Below are positions 15,044 to 23,012 of a stretch of 58,217 bases of DNA, in pieces (the first letter of the stretch is position 1; each line of letters begins with the position of its first letter). The DNA is taken from NCBI GenBank assembly GCA_016839365.1, contig JAEOUH010000063.1, forward strand, positions 1 through 58,217, in the 5' to 3' direction. Origin of the DNA: Candidatus Hermodarchaeota archaeon (GTDB lineage: Archaea; Asgardarchaeota; Hermodarchaeia; Hermodarchaeales; Hermodarchaeaceae). Below the pieces are notes generated by a model. That model ran no database searches, was not told where the DNA came from, and was given only the letters and a program-made list of their open reading frames with translations. A program made the position numbers and the translations under genes.

Positions 15044-17020
15044 TTATTGCATTAGATGTTTCTTGAAAAAGGCAACAATTGCCCTATAAGCCTTCATCAA
15101 GTTTTCCACTTTCCCAAAACCATGCCCTTCATCAGAGAACACAATGTATTCCACTTCGATTCCCTGTTTACGGAGTTGCTCAGCAACATCGGCGGATTCT
15201 GCTTCGACAACTCGGGGGTCGTTATGTCCTTGAATGATTAGCATTGGTGCTTTGACATTGCTGAAGTGGGTTGCAGGTGATCGCTCTGTTAGAAATTCTT
15301 TATTGGTGTCTGGATGTCCTACGGCATGATGGGCCCAAGTTTGCCAAGTTTCGGGTAAGCGCTCAATGAAGGTTAAGAGGTTATAGGGTCCGAACATATC
15401 ACAGGACGCTTTCCAATATTCTGGATAGTTTGCAGACAGCCACAGGGTCATATAACCGCCATAACTACGGCCCACGACAGCTCGACGGCTCGAATCGATA
15501 CGATGATCTTTCTCAAGGAACTTCAATCCTTCAATATGATCCTTTGCGTCACCGCCTCCCCAATCCTTGTCAACTAGTTTCATATAGGATTGTCCGTATC
15601 CTGTACTCCCACGGACGTTGGGCACAAATACTGCAAAGCCATTTAATGTGAAATACTGGATTAGGGGCATGGAAAACCATGTGAAATCTGGGCGCTCTTG
15701 ACTTTGGGGGCCTCCATGGACATAGAGAATCAAGGGATACGGTTTCTTGTGACCCAGTTCTGTGGAGGGTAGGTATAAACGTGCAGAGATCTGTAATCCA
15801 TCAAAGCTTTTGAAACTGGCATCTTCTCCAGGGGTGAGGTATTTTCGGTCAATACCAAGAATACGTTCCTTTGAAAGCCGTGTAAACCGCTCCTTCTTTG
15901 AGGATGGGGTTATGAGAAAAATCTGGGAGGGGGATGTTGCAGTTGTAAATGCAACAACATACTCTACTTCAGGTTTACCTTTTTCGTCAAATACTGCTTC
16001 ATCAATGCCCAGATCAACACCACCTTCCAAGGGTGGCTTCCCGATGAGAACTTCTTTGAGGTGGAATCGTGGTGGTGTGGGTGTTTCATCTATTTCCGCT
16101 TGATATACCCAGCTGCAACCGTCAATGTTGAATCCTATTATGTACTGGCTGCCATGGATTTGCCTCATCCAATCCAGTTGGCCCAAGCCTTTATGCTGTA
16201 TCCCGGTGACTTTCACCGGATGAACTTTCTTAGGATCAGACAAATCGAGGAATCCAATACCGCCTTTATCATCGTGAAGAGTCGTCTTGAAGATTAGTGC
16301 TGAATCGTCTCGAATGAAATAACAACGGCCTACCCCTAATAGAGGGTACTCCTTTCCCTTCTCTCGATCCCCTATGGGAGTTCCGAGTAAAAGGGATCGT
16401 TCTATGTTACCCTTCTTGAAGATGTATAACACATCATCATTAGCAGAATAGGTGTCAACGAGGATGACTTGGTCGTGATTCTGATTATAACCCGCGCAAT
16501 AGTTTCCATAAATGCTTGTTCCTAATGATGTAATATGCAGTGTCTCAAGATTAACCCTGATTGTTTCCATGTCAGGGGTTTTTCGATCATCAATTGTAAA
16601 ATAAGCCGTGGCTGTTTTACTATCAAATTCGAATAACATCAATTGCTGACCAGTATATCGGTCACCGAATATGGGTTCAGGGACACCTCCAGAGACCGGG
16701 ATGAAACAGGGCTGATAGTTCTCATCACCATCTTTGTCCACCATCACTAAGATTTTCTTGAGAGATGAGATCACCCGGTAATTGTAACCCGCCATTAGGT
16801 GGGGATTTTGAAGGGCTAGACCCCGTGGAAGGAGTGGTTCCGGGATGCTACCTTGTTTATCCATAACGGATAGGCTGTACATTCCGCTCATATCGCTGAT
16901 GAAATAGATTCTCTCATCAACGAGTTGTGGTGACAATATCCGGCGTGCTGATAACAGCGATTCAAGGGGAAAGGATTTGGGTTTATCAGCCAATAGAGTA
17001 ACCTCGGTCAGACCATTCAA
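15044..17020 (-). CDS. S9 family prolyl oligopeptidase / acylaminoacyl-peptidase
   Basis: A cytosolic serine peptidase of 658 residues that cleaves short peptides. The N-terminal 390 residues form a beta-propeller-like gate; the C-terminal alpha/beta hydrolase has an oxyanion HGGPQ near 425, the nucleophile in GRSYGG near 500, the acid in NDPR near 605 and the histidine in EGHGFG near 637. Length is normal. A TATA-like TCTATAAAG about 20 bases upstream of the ATG and no ribosome-binding site suggest leaderless expression. No signal peptide is seen. Confidence 0.92.
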   Translation of the reverse strand: MNGLTEVTLLADKPKSFPLESLLSARRILSPQLVDERIYFISDMSGMYSLSVMDKQGSIPEPLLPRGLALQNPHLMAGYNYRVISSLKKILVMVDKDGDENYQPCFIPVSGGVPEPIFGDRYTGQQLMLFEFDSKTATAYFTIDDRKTPDMETIRVNLETLHITSLGTSIYGNYCAGYNQNHDQVILVDTYSANDDVLYIFKKGNIERSLLLGTPIGDREKGKEYPLLGVGRCYFIRDDSALIFKTTLHDDKGGIGFLDLSDPKKVHPVKVTGIQHKGLGQLDWMRQIHGSQYIIGFNIDGCSWVYQAEIDETPTPPRFHLKEVLIGKPPLEGGVDLGIDEAVFDEKGKPEVEYVVAFTTATSPSQIFLITPSSKKERFTRLSKERILGIDRKYLTPGEDASFKSFDGLQISARLYLPSTELGHKKPYPLILYVHGGPQSQERPDFTWFSMPLIQYFTLNGFAVFVPNVRGSTGYGQSYMKLVDKDWGGGDAKDHIEGLKFLEKDHRIDSSRRAVVGRSYGGYMTLWLSANYPEYWKASCDMFGPYNLLTFIERLPETWQTWAHHAVGHPDTNKEFLTERSPATHFSNVKAPMLIIQGHNDPRVVEAESADVAEQLRKQGIEVEYIVFSDEGHGFGKVENLMKAYRAIVAFFKKHLMQ

Positions 17021-17075
17021 GCTGTCGTCTTTATAGATTTGATTGTCTAGGATGTATTCACATATTGAACTCAGG

Positions 17076-17990
17076 CTAACGGGGTTCTGGCGTGTCTGGG
17101 CCTCGCATAAGGCTTACCTCTCGAGATAATAATATTGTTGCAACAATGACAATAGCGGCACCAACAAGTTGCCAAGGGGTGGGAGGAATCTGGAAAACAA
17201 TCGCATAAAGAACAAATGTAACCAGCGGTGCTGGAGCGATTAGTGCTGTAGCTTTCCCTAAGTTTATTCGACTGATACCTTCGTACCATAGACTATGGGC
17301 AAGGAGAATCACGATTGCTTCAATTATGATAATCATTACTACAAGCCCAAAGTTGGACGTATAAAGAATGGGGCCTCCTAACAATATTCCACTCACTGCA
17401 AGGAGGAGAAGCAATGCTCCTCCGACAAGGTTGCGATAAGCTACTGCCGTCCACGAAGATACCCGTTGCAGTGCTGGTTTGGCAAAAGTATGTCCTGCAG
17501 CCCATGCCATTGGTGTAATCAGGAGGAGTATATCACCGATCCCCAGTACCGTCAATTGGCTTGTCACTACGACGAGTAAGACACCACAGACCATGAGAGT
17601 CATCCAGACTAGTTGCCGCTTCGAGATTGTTTCATTCAAAAAGAAGTATCCAAGGGTTAAGGCGAATACCAATTCAGATCGTAAGATAATAGCCGCGTTA
17701 TTCGAACTGGAAAGCTGTAATCCGATAAACAGACAGGTGAAGGCTAAGAAAGTCCCCAAAACTCCTGCCATTACAAGACGACGATTATCTGACGCGGAGA
17801 TGCCCTGATTAATCTTAGGCGTGACTCTTCGCCTGAAGATGAATGCCACAAAGCCAGCGCCAAGTGCTGCTATGGAGGCAAATACAAGCGGAGCCACCAC
17901 TATTCCGCCAAATTCGATGACCACCGGATGAATACCATAGACAAAGAGACCGATGAGGATGAAAAGGGTGCCAAGGTTTTCCTTTTCCAT
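17076..17990 (-). CDS. EamA/DMT superfamily transporter
   Basis: A 304-residue protein with ten predicted membrane helices made of two EamA repeats (about 5-140 and 155-295). The family exports or imports small metabolites such as amino acids or nucleotide sugars; the substrate cannot be told. It is transcribed from the divergent promoter region shared with the DUF116 gene. A second EamA protein lies at 40932-41858. Confidence 0.88.
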   Translation of the reverse strand: MEKENLGTLFILIGLFVYGIHPVVIEFGGIVVAPLVFASIAALGAGFVAFIFRRRVTPKINQGISASDNRRLVMAGVLGTFLAFTCLFIGLQLSSSNNAAIILRSELVFALTLGYFFLNETISKRQLVWMTLMVCGVLLVVVTSQLTVLGIGDILLLITPMAWAAGHTFAKPALQRVSSWTAVAYRNLVGGALLLLLAVSGILLGGPILYTSNFGLVVMIIIIEAIVILLAHSLWYEGISRINLGKATALIAPAPLVTFVLYAIVFQIPPTPWQLVGAAIVIVATILLSREVSLMRGPDTPEPR

Positions 17991-18033
17991 CTTAAGTCAC
18001 TTTCTTAAAGACGCATCTCTGGCATTACTGATA

Positions 18034-18043
18034 GATATAAATG
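18034..18043. promoter_or_regulatory. Bidirectional TATA element between EamA and DUF116 genes
   Basis: GATATAAATG reads as a TATA box on the plus strand (transcript from about 18060, gene start 18103) and as TTTATATC on the minus strand, about 45 bases before the EamA start. One core sequence may serve both genes. Confidence 0.45.
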
Positions 18044-18102
18044 GTATGTTACCAGTGAATACAATTACCCAACACCTTCTCCTCTGCTTGGAGTTCCTCT
18101 AC

Positions 18103-18645
18103 ATGGCTGAATCCCTACTCGAAATTGAAGTATTAAACCGTATCAAAGCTGAAGCTAAAAAGAACGGCTGTTCTGAGAAAGAAGTTATCCAAGCATATAT
18201 TCAGAAGATGAATCAAGACAACCACGATGAATTTCAGAGAACCCCTATTAAGGAGCGGATCGTGCTTGTCCCACAATGTCTCCGTGAATCTGACTGCAAA
18301 GCACCCTTGGGCGAAAATGGCTACGTGTGCCAACACTGCAACCCTGAATGCCAAGTAAATCAGATTTCCAAAGCCGCAGACAGACTTGGGTATAAAGGCG
18401 TCTATATACTCCCAGGTGGCAGTATGGCCCAAAAAATCATCGACTTCAGTAAACCCCACGCCATTCTCGGTATAGCCTGTGAAAAAGAAGCCTTGCTGGG
18501 TGGACTCCTTCTTAAGAAACTTGGAATCATTGGCCGTGGGATTTTACTTTTCCGTGATGGCTGTGTCAACACATTGGTTAAAGTCGCTGATGTCCTCAAA
18601 ATCCTCGGCGTTAAGCTAGACCGCCGTCAAGATACCAAAGGCTGA
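18103..18645 (+). CDS. DUF116 family cysteine-rich protein
   Basis: A 180-residue cytosolic protein. The family pattern is clear: VPQCLRESDCKAP near residue 60, YVCQHCNPEC near 75, a GYKGVYILPGGS segment and GIACEKE near 125. The spaced cysteines suggest a metal or Fe-S site. DUF116 proteins are found in methanogens and other archaea and anaerobic bacteria; their function is unknown. ATG 18103 has GGAG 9-10 bases upstream, and the longer upstream frame overlaps the divergent promoter. Confidence 0.85.
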   Translation: MAESLLEIEVLNRIKAEAKKNGCSEKEVIQAYIQKMNQDNHDEFQRTPIKERIVLVPQCLRESDCKAPLGENGYVCQHCNPECQVNQISKAADRLGYKGVYILPGGSMAQKIIDFSKPHAILGIACEKEALLGGLLLKKLGIIGRGILLFRDGCVNTLVKVADVLKILGVKLDRRQDTKG

Positions 18646-18653
18646 TGAATGAT

Positions 18654-19061
18654 TCATTCTTTCCAGGCTTTCGCAGGTACCCAATCGTGCATCTCATCTG
18701 CTGCATTCAGCACCTGACGAATGTACCGGGATAACTCCTCTGCCGTAAGGTCAGTATCAGCAGTCTCTACAACAACGGCTAAGTCCCCATCAGGATCCAA
18801 ACAGAATTTAATGCCATTCCAAGACCATGCCTCTTGGAGCAATTTCACATAGAATGCAGTCGTGTCCTTAGCAGAGAGCTTGGGAAATTTCTGCCAGCCT
18901 ACAATGGTGAGCCACACATCATTTGGCGAGAATATGAAGTTAATAACGAGGTTTTCCCATTTGTCGGTTTTCCAGAGGGCGACGACGGTTTCGTCTTTGA
19001 GTTCGTATCTCACTTCAAGTTCATCAAGTAGGCTGGTGATTTCTTCTATTCGTTTTCCCAT
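18654..19061 (-). CDS. YbjN / type III chaperone-like fold protein
   Basis: A 135-residue acidic protein with the layout of YbjN-like proteins: an N-terminal helix (IEEITSLLDELE), a four-to-five stranded sheet with alternating hydrophobics and a C-terminal helix pair. These small proteins often act as chaperone-like adaptors. GAGG lies 8 bases before the ATG. It is convergent to the DUF116 gene with only 8 bases between the stops. The family assignment is by pattern and is tentative. Confidence 0.6.
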   Translation of the reverse strand: MGKRIEEITSLLDELEVRYELKDETVVALWKTDKWENLVINFIFSPNDVWLTIVGWQKFPKLSAKDTTAFYVKLLQEAWSWNGIKFCLDPDGDLAVVVETADTDLTAEELSRYIRQVLNAADEMHDWVPAKAWKE

Positions 19062-19292
19062 TGCTATAGCCTCAAATTGGTTATAGTGGTTTCGTCACTG
19101 TTCGTGTGACGGTAGAAAAACCTTTTCGCGTTAAGGCTTTGGAGGTGCATGGAGGCTGTGTTTTCGTAATGGAGGGGTTCTTTAAAAGACAGGACTCCGG
19201 TTAGTATCGTGGGCTCTCTATAGACGACCAGTTTCATCTAGCGTCTAATGAGCCGGCCTACCTAGAGATTATAGCTATCAAAGGTGTTGAAA

Positions 19293-19595
19293 GTGGCCCA
19301 AGATGGCTCCATTTACAAACGAACACGCTACGACATCTACGCCATGCTCATTCGCATCATCGTAATTCATGGCTATTGCCCCCTTACCCGGGCGGCTCGC
19401 TCAACGAATCTGCCCGTGGATCGTGCAAAGACCACCCTTGGGTTTCTTGAAGAGCGGGGCCTTGTCGAAGTAGTAGAAGAAGACAATCGGCGGTTGTTCC
19501 GGGTCACAGTCCGGGGGCGTCAGTATCTGGAAATGTATAAGCGCATGATTGGCTTTGTCGGTATGCCCATACCCGAACCCGTCACACCGTTCTAG
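19293..19595 (+). CDS. Small winged-helix DNA-binding protein
   Basis: About 100 residues. The core is an archaeal winged helix (TRYDIYAMLIRII helix, then NLPVDRAKTTLGFLEERGLVEV as recognition helix and wing, then TVRGRQYLEMY). The layout matches the HTH_45-like group found as single-domain archaeal regulators. GTG 19293 is favoured because GGTG at 19283 is well spaced; GTG 19284 is the alternative. It precedes the flavoprotein gene at 19652 on the same strand and could regulate it. Confidence 0.72.
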   Translation: MAQDGSIYKRTRYDIYAMLIRIIVIHGYCPLTRAARSTNLPVDRAKTTLGFLEERGLVEVVEEDNRRLFRVTVRGRQYLEMYKRMIGFVGMPIPEPVTPF

Positions 19596-19651
19596 TGCTA
19601 TCATATCCTATTCAATGTGAAGAGAATTTAAAAATAAAATGAGGTATAGCG

Positions 19652-20608
19652 ATGAAAATCAATTCAAGCGTATATGACACCGTAGTTATTGGTGGCGGAC
19701 CCGCAGGCATCGCTGCAGCAATGCATTTGGGGTTTCATCAGCGGAGAGTCTTAGTTATTGACCGAAAGACATCACCGATGCAATTCGCTAATACTCCAAT
19801 CCATAATTATCCTGGTGTGAAACCCCTTGTTGCTCCCACAGAAATCCTTCAGAAGATGAGGAAAGAATTACGCGAATATGATGTTGAAACGCTTTTTGGT
19901 AATGTAATCAGAATTACTGGGCAGGCGCCAAATTTTCATGTAGCAATCAAATCGGCTCAAGAGGCGCTTACTACGGTCACCGCGAAAACTTTGGTCTTAG
20001 CAACGGGGATTGCTCGTAAACATCCTAAGGTTGATGGTGACTGGAAAAAGTGGCTTCCGTTTGCAGGGAAAAATCGTATGAGCTATTACTGTCCGGATTG
20101 TGATAGTCCACAAGCGGCCGGGAAAGACGTCATCATCGTCAATGCTGGGACGGCTAATAGTGCGCTCCATGTGGCTCGGTGCATCAAACCCTTTGCAACG
20201 CGCATTCGCATCTTCATGACGGAGGATGCCTACGCCCCTTACACCAAAAACTCTGAAACAATCCTGAACAAGTCGGAGTTCGAATGGACCCATGGTCTTG
20301 TAAAAAAAATAAACATCTTAGAACCTGGAAAACGACAACAGCTTATCACCGCTGATGGTCAAACCCTTGAATGCAACATATTCTTTGTTGCATGGATTGC
20401 TGTTCCACGTAATGAACTTGCAATTGAATTAGGCGTTGAATTAGATGGACATGGCAATATTATCACGGATTTCAAGGGAGCTACAAATATTAAAGGGGTC
20501 TGGGCTGCTGGGGATGTTCGCCCAATTACCCAAACGGTTGCTACCGCTGTGGGGACAGGCGTCTATACTGGAATTATGATTGCCCATTACTTGATATCCT
20601 TAGCTTGA
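19652..20608 (+). CDS. Thioredoxin reductase-like FAD/NAD(P) oxidoreductase
   Basis: A 318-residue flavoprotein. FAD binding is shown by GGGPAGIAAA near residue 12 and GVWAAGDVR near 285. A redox-active cysteine pair is present as YYCPDCD near residue 145, at the place of CATC in thioredoxin reductase. The second dinucleotide site (VNAGTANSALHVAR) lacks the classic GxGxxA pattern, so cofactor choice is unclear. It could reduce a thioredoxin or a low-molecular-weight disulfide, which is of interest given the bsh genes about 5 kb away. GAGGT precedes the ATG. Confidence 0.82.
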   Translation: MKINSSVYDTVVIGGGPAGIAAAMHLGFHQRRVLVIDRKTSPMQFANTPIHNYPGVKPLVAPTEILQKMRKELREYDVETLFGNVIRITGQAPNFHVAIKSAQEALTTVTAKTLVLATGIARKHPKVDGDWKKWLPFAGKNRMSYYCPDCDSPQAAGKDVIIVNAGTANSALHVARCIKPFATRIRIFMTEDAYAPYTKNSETILNKSEFEWTHGLVKKINILEPGKRQQLITADGQTLECNIFFVAWIAVPRNELAIELGVELDGHGNIITDFKGATNIKGVWAAGDVRPITQTVATAVGTGVYTGIMIAHYLISLA

Positions 20609-20648
20609 ACTCGTGTTAATGAATGTCGAGTGGAGCCACGTTTGTTTT

Positions 20649-21263
20649 TTACCATCTATCAAAATGCATCTTCTGTTGTAATGACACCGATTTTTGTTTT
20701 ATAACATGTTTCTGTGGATATCCAATTGGGATTATAGCCGCAACTTCATAATCCTCAGGAATATTCAGCGCTTTTTTGAGGGCCATAGTATCGTAGGGTA
20801 TTTTGGTCACGCCATACAGACCTTCTGCTGCCAATGCTAACAAAATATTTTCAATGCAACACCACACCGAAGCGAAACTATTCAAGTCGAAAAGTGTTTT
20901 GCAATTCCCGAGAGCTTTTCGCATTTTAAAACAGATGACAAGCACTTCAGGTGCGCTCAATAACATTCTTTTCTGGACGGGTAACGCCTTTAGATACATC
21001 TCTTTCTCTAATTGGTCCGTCATCCCCTCCGTCCAATCGTTGATCTCTTCGCTTGAAAAATCGTGCGAACTCGGCTCCACCTCGAGAACTTCTTTCCTTC
21101 GTTCAATATTCTTCAGTAGAATAAATTCCCATTCTCTTTGATGATTATGGCTTGGCGCCTTCAGTCCAGCATCCAAGACTCTTAGGAGTTTCTCCTCTTC
21201 CACCGGTCTAGACTGAAACTCCCGGATACTCCGCCTTTTCTTAACAATTTCGTAAAAATCCAT
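20649..21263 (-). CDS. Nitroreductase family FMN oxidoreductase
   Basis: A 204-residue protein with the nitroreductase opening KKRRSIREFQSRPVEE and the APSHNHQREW FMN-contact segment near residue 36, and an IPIGYPQ motif near 176. These FMN enzymes reduce quinones, nitro compounds or flavins, and some act in dehalogenation or cofactor synthesis. A GATTTATAAAT element at 21285-21295 is a likely TATA box for it. A second, only distantly similar nitroreductase is at 27285. Confidence 0.85.
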   Translation of the reverse strand: MDFYEIVKKRRSIREFQSRPVEEEKLLRVLDAGLKAPSHNHQREWEFILLKNIERRKEVLEVEPSSHDFSSEEINDWTEGMTDQLEKEMYLKALPVQKRMLLSAPEVLVICFKMRKALGNCKTLFDLNSFASVWCCIENILLALAAEGLYGVTKIPYDTMALKKALNIPEDYEVAAIIPIGYPQKHVIKQKSVSLQQKMHFDRW

Positions 21264-21408
21264 AATCTATCATTCTGAAGTTGAGATTTATAAATTCCCA
21301 TTCAGAATTCGAGTCTCAGTCTAGAATGTAGCTTGGTTTTCTTCGGATTTATTTTACTTAACAAAATATGAGTAAAGTATCAATATGTGATCCCCCAAAA
21401 CTACTCGG

Positions 21409-21421
21409 TCACAAGATGTGA
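21409..21421. promoter_or_regulatory. Operator copy 1 (TCACA-AGA-TGTGA)
   Basis: A perfect 5-base inverted repeat with a 3-base spacer about 55-65 bases upstream of the DUF998 gene. It matches three other copies at 22151, 22183 and 22926 in arms and spacing. It lies between the nitroreductase and DUF998 promoters. Confidence 0.5.
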
Positions 21422-21474
21422 AAAACCTTAAAGAATGACAGGATTATAATCCCATTTTCCAGATTGTGAGACGA

Positions 21475-22083
21475 ATGATTTTATTACAGATTCTAGCAAT
21501 TTGTGGAATGCTGAGTCCAATTATTTACACTGTAATGTGGATTCTTGGTGGTATCTTAGTACCGGACTATGATCACATTCGAGATGACATAAGTTCATTA
21601 ATGGCAGTTGGAGCGCCGAGAAAACGAGTATTTGGTTCGTTCCTAATAACGTCGAGTGTCCTATTATTTGTGTTCTACCTTGGAATGGTATTAGGAGTAT
21701 ACAACATACCGGTTTCAATTATAGGACATATTCTATTCTTTATTAGTGGATTATTGGGGGTGCTTGTTGCTCTTCTTTTCCCACTTGATGAAGGCGGGGA
21801 AATCAGTACATACCGAGGAAAAGCGCATTTAGCTCTTGTGTTTGGGTCGGGCTTCTTGTTAATTGTAGGAATGGTTGTCGTCTGGTTTGATTTGGTTGGA
21901 GTAGCCTTTTGGAATGTCTTTGCGATGTATTCTCTCATCTCGGCTATTGTTGCACTAATATTAATGATAATTTCAGGGATATTCATTAAAAGTCGCTATA
22001 GGGGACTTCTCGAAAGATTAGGAGTAAGCACCTTCATGCTGTATTACTTCGTACTTGCCTTGATGGTGTTTCTAACAAATTAA
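21475..22083 (+). CDS. DUF998 family membrane protein
   Basis: About 203 residues with six membrane helices and the DUF998 pattern: a first helix followed by a conserved loop with DYDHIRDDISSLMAVGAP, and a PLDEGG loop near residue 108 after the third or fourth helix. Function of the family is unknown. GATTATAATCC at 21442-21452 is a likely TATA box, giving a near-leaderless message; GTG 21466 is the alternative start. The gene sits in an AT-rich stretch with repeated operator-like sites on both sides. Confidence 0.8.
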   Translation: MILLQILAICGMLSPIIYTVMWILGGILVPDYDHIRDDISSLMAVGAPRKRVFGSFLITSSVLLFVFYLGMVLGVYNIPVSIIGHILFFISGLLGVLVALLFPLDEGGEISTYRGKAHLALVFGSGFLLIVGMVVVWFDLVGVAFWNVFAMYSLISAIVALILMIISGIFIKSRYRGLLERLGVSTFMLYYFVLALMVFLTN

Positions 22084-22150
22084 TTCAACAACCCATCAAA
22101 TTTTGAATATGTTTCTGGGATTTGTCAAAATTAACAACAAGTGAGTATAG

Positions 22151-22195
22151 TTACATTTTGTGACCCCAACATGGAGAGTTACTCACATATTGTGA
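22151..22195. promoter_or_regulatory. Operator copies 2 and 3
   Basis: TTACA-TTT-TGTGA (22151-22163) and TCACA-TAT-TGTGA (22183-22195) are two sites of the same inverted-repeat family, 32 bases apart; the second extends to seven-base perfect arms (ACTCACA/TGTGAGT). They lie in the gap between two convergent genes. A separate 12-base direct repeat, ACCGATTTTTAG, follows at 22205 and 22258. Confidence 0.5.
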
Positions 22196-22339
22196 GTCCC
22201 AAATTACCGATTTTTAGATGGTAATATGATAGGATTAAGACCGTAAGTCCCCGATAACCGATTTTTAGGTCGTTTAGTTAAAGCAAACATACCTAGGGGG
22301 ATGAGATATGAAGGAATTAGTTGTGAATTACTGAACCAT

Positions 22340-22852
22340 TCATGGTGGTACGAGGGGGCATTCCCACCAACCAATCGCTGGCCACCCACGTTTCAATACC
22401 AGAATATGACCTTCAAGGTGATTAACGGTGTAGGGATTTCCCGTTGTATGAATTGTGATATTATAGTGGCCTTGAGCGCAATACCAGCCAGTCGTGAAAA
22501 TACCCGTTGGGGGGGAGAAAATGATGTGTTCAATAATATCTCCCGTTGAATTCCGAATATCCATGTAACCTGCAATTAGAAACGAAGGGTTCTCAGCTAT
22601 CTCAACTTCAACAATCATTTGTATGAAGGGATGAATAATGTCCACTTCATATTCTAGGGTTATATATCCATAATCATATGCGTCAATCTCTTCATTTATT
22701 GCATAATTTTGCCACGCAGGGGCTACGGGTCCATAGAGGAGGTAGTACGGGGTGATAAAGGTCGCCATTAAGATGAAGAAAATCGCGATTAATAGATAAC
22801 CAGTGGTTCGTATTCGACTTCTACTCAATATTGAACCCCCAGGAATTCTCAA
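22340..22852 (-). CDS. Membrane-anchored small extracellular protein, RGWP family
   Basis: About 170 residues: an N-terminal membrane anchor (about 15-40) and an exported domain of alternating beta strands. The C-terminal 60 residues (IRNSTGDI ... LVLKRGWPAIGW) match the end of the protein at 36812-37219 in strand order and in the RGWP motif, so the two are paralogues. The frame starts at TTG 22852; TTG 22828 has a GGGGGT ribosome-binding site 7 bases upstream and may be the true start. A TATA-like CCTATAAAGG lies near 22875. Function unknown. Confidence 0.65.
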   Translation of the reverse strand: MRIPGGSILSRSRIRTTGYLLIAIFFILMATFITPYYLLYGPVAPAWQNYAINEEIDAYDYGYITLEYEVDIIHPFIQMIVEVEIAENPSFLIAGYMDIRNSTGDIIEHIIFSPPTGIFTTGWYCAQGHYNITIHTTGNPYTVNHLEGHILVLKRGWPAIGWWECPLVPP

Positions 22853-22925
22853 TTTTTATTTGGTGCTTCTCCTTTATAGGCGTTTAAAAATACTACTCCC
22901 GTGGCTTTTCAGCTCGTGATGATAG

Positions 22926-22938
22926 TTACATAATGTGA
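22926..22938. promoter_or_regulatory. Operator copy 4 in a divergent promoter region
   Basis: TTACA-TAA-TGTGA lies in the 160-base divergent space between the RGWP protein gene and the beta-solenoid gene. The surrounding 27 bases (22922-22948) match 22147-22173 at 24 positions, and both copies are followed by TGTGAGTCCC. It is placed where one regulator could control both genes. Confidence 0.55.
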
Positions 22939-23012
22939 CCCCAAAATGTGAGTCCCCCTTTTAAAGCAGGAATGCCTTGCTTCTATCAGCGAAATGTTTG
23001 GAGTCAATCAAA

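Noticed and set aside
15044-17020. S9 peptidase as a possible exported enzyme
   Set aside because: No signal peptide is seen and the N-terminus begins directly with propeller-like sequence.
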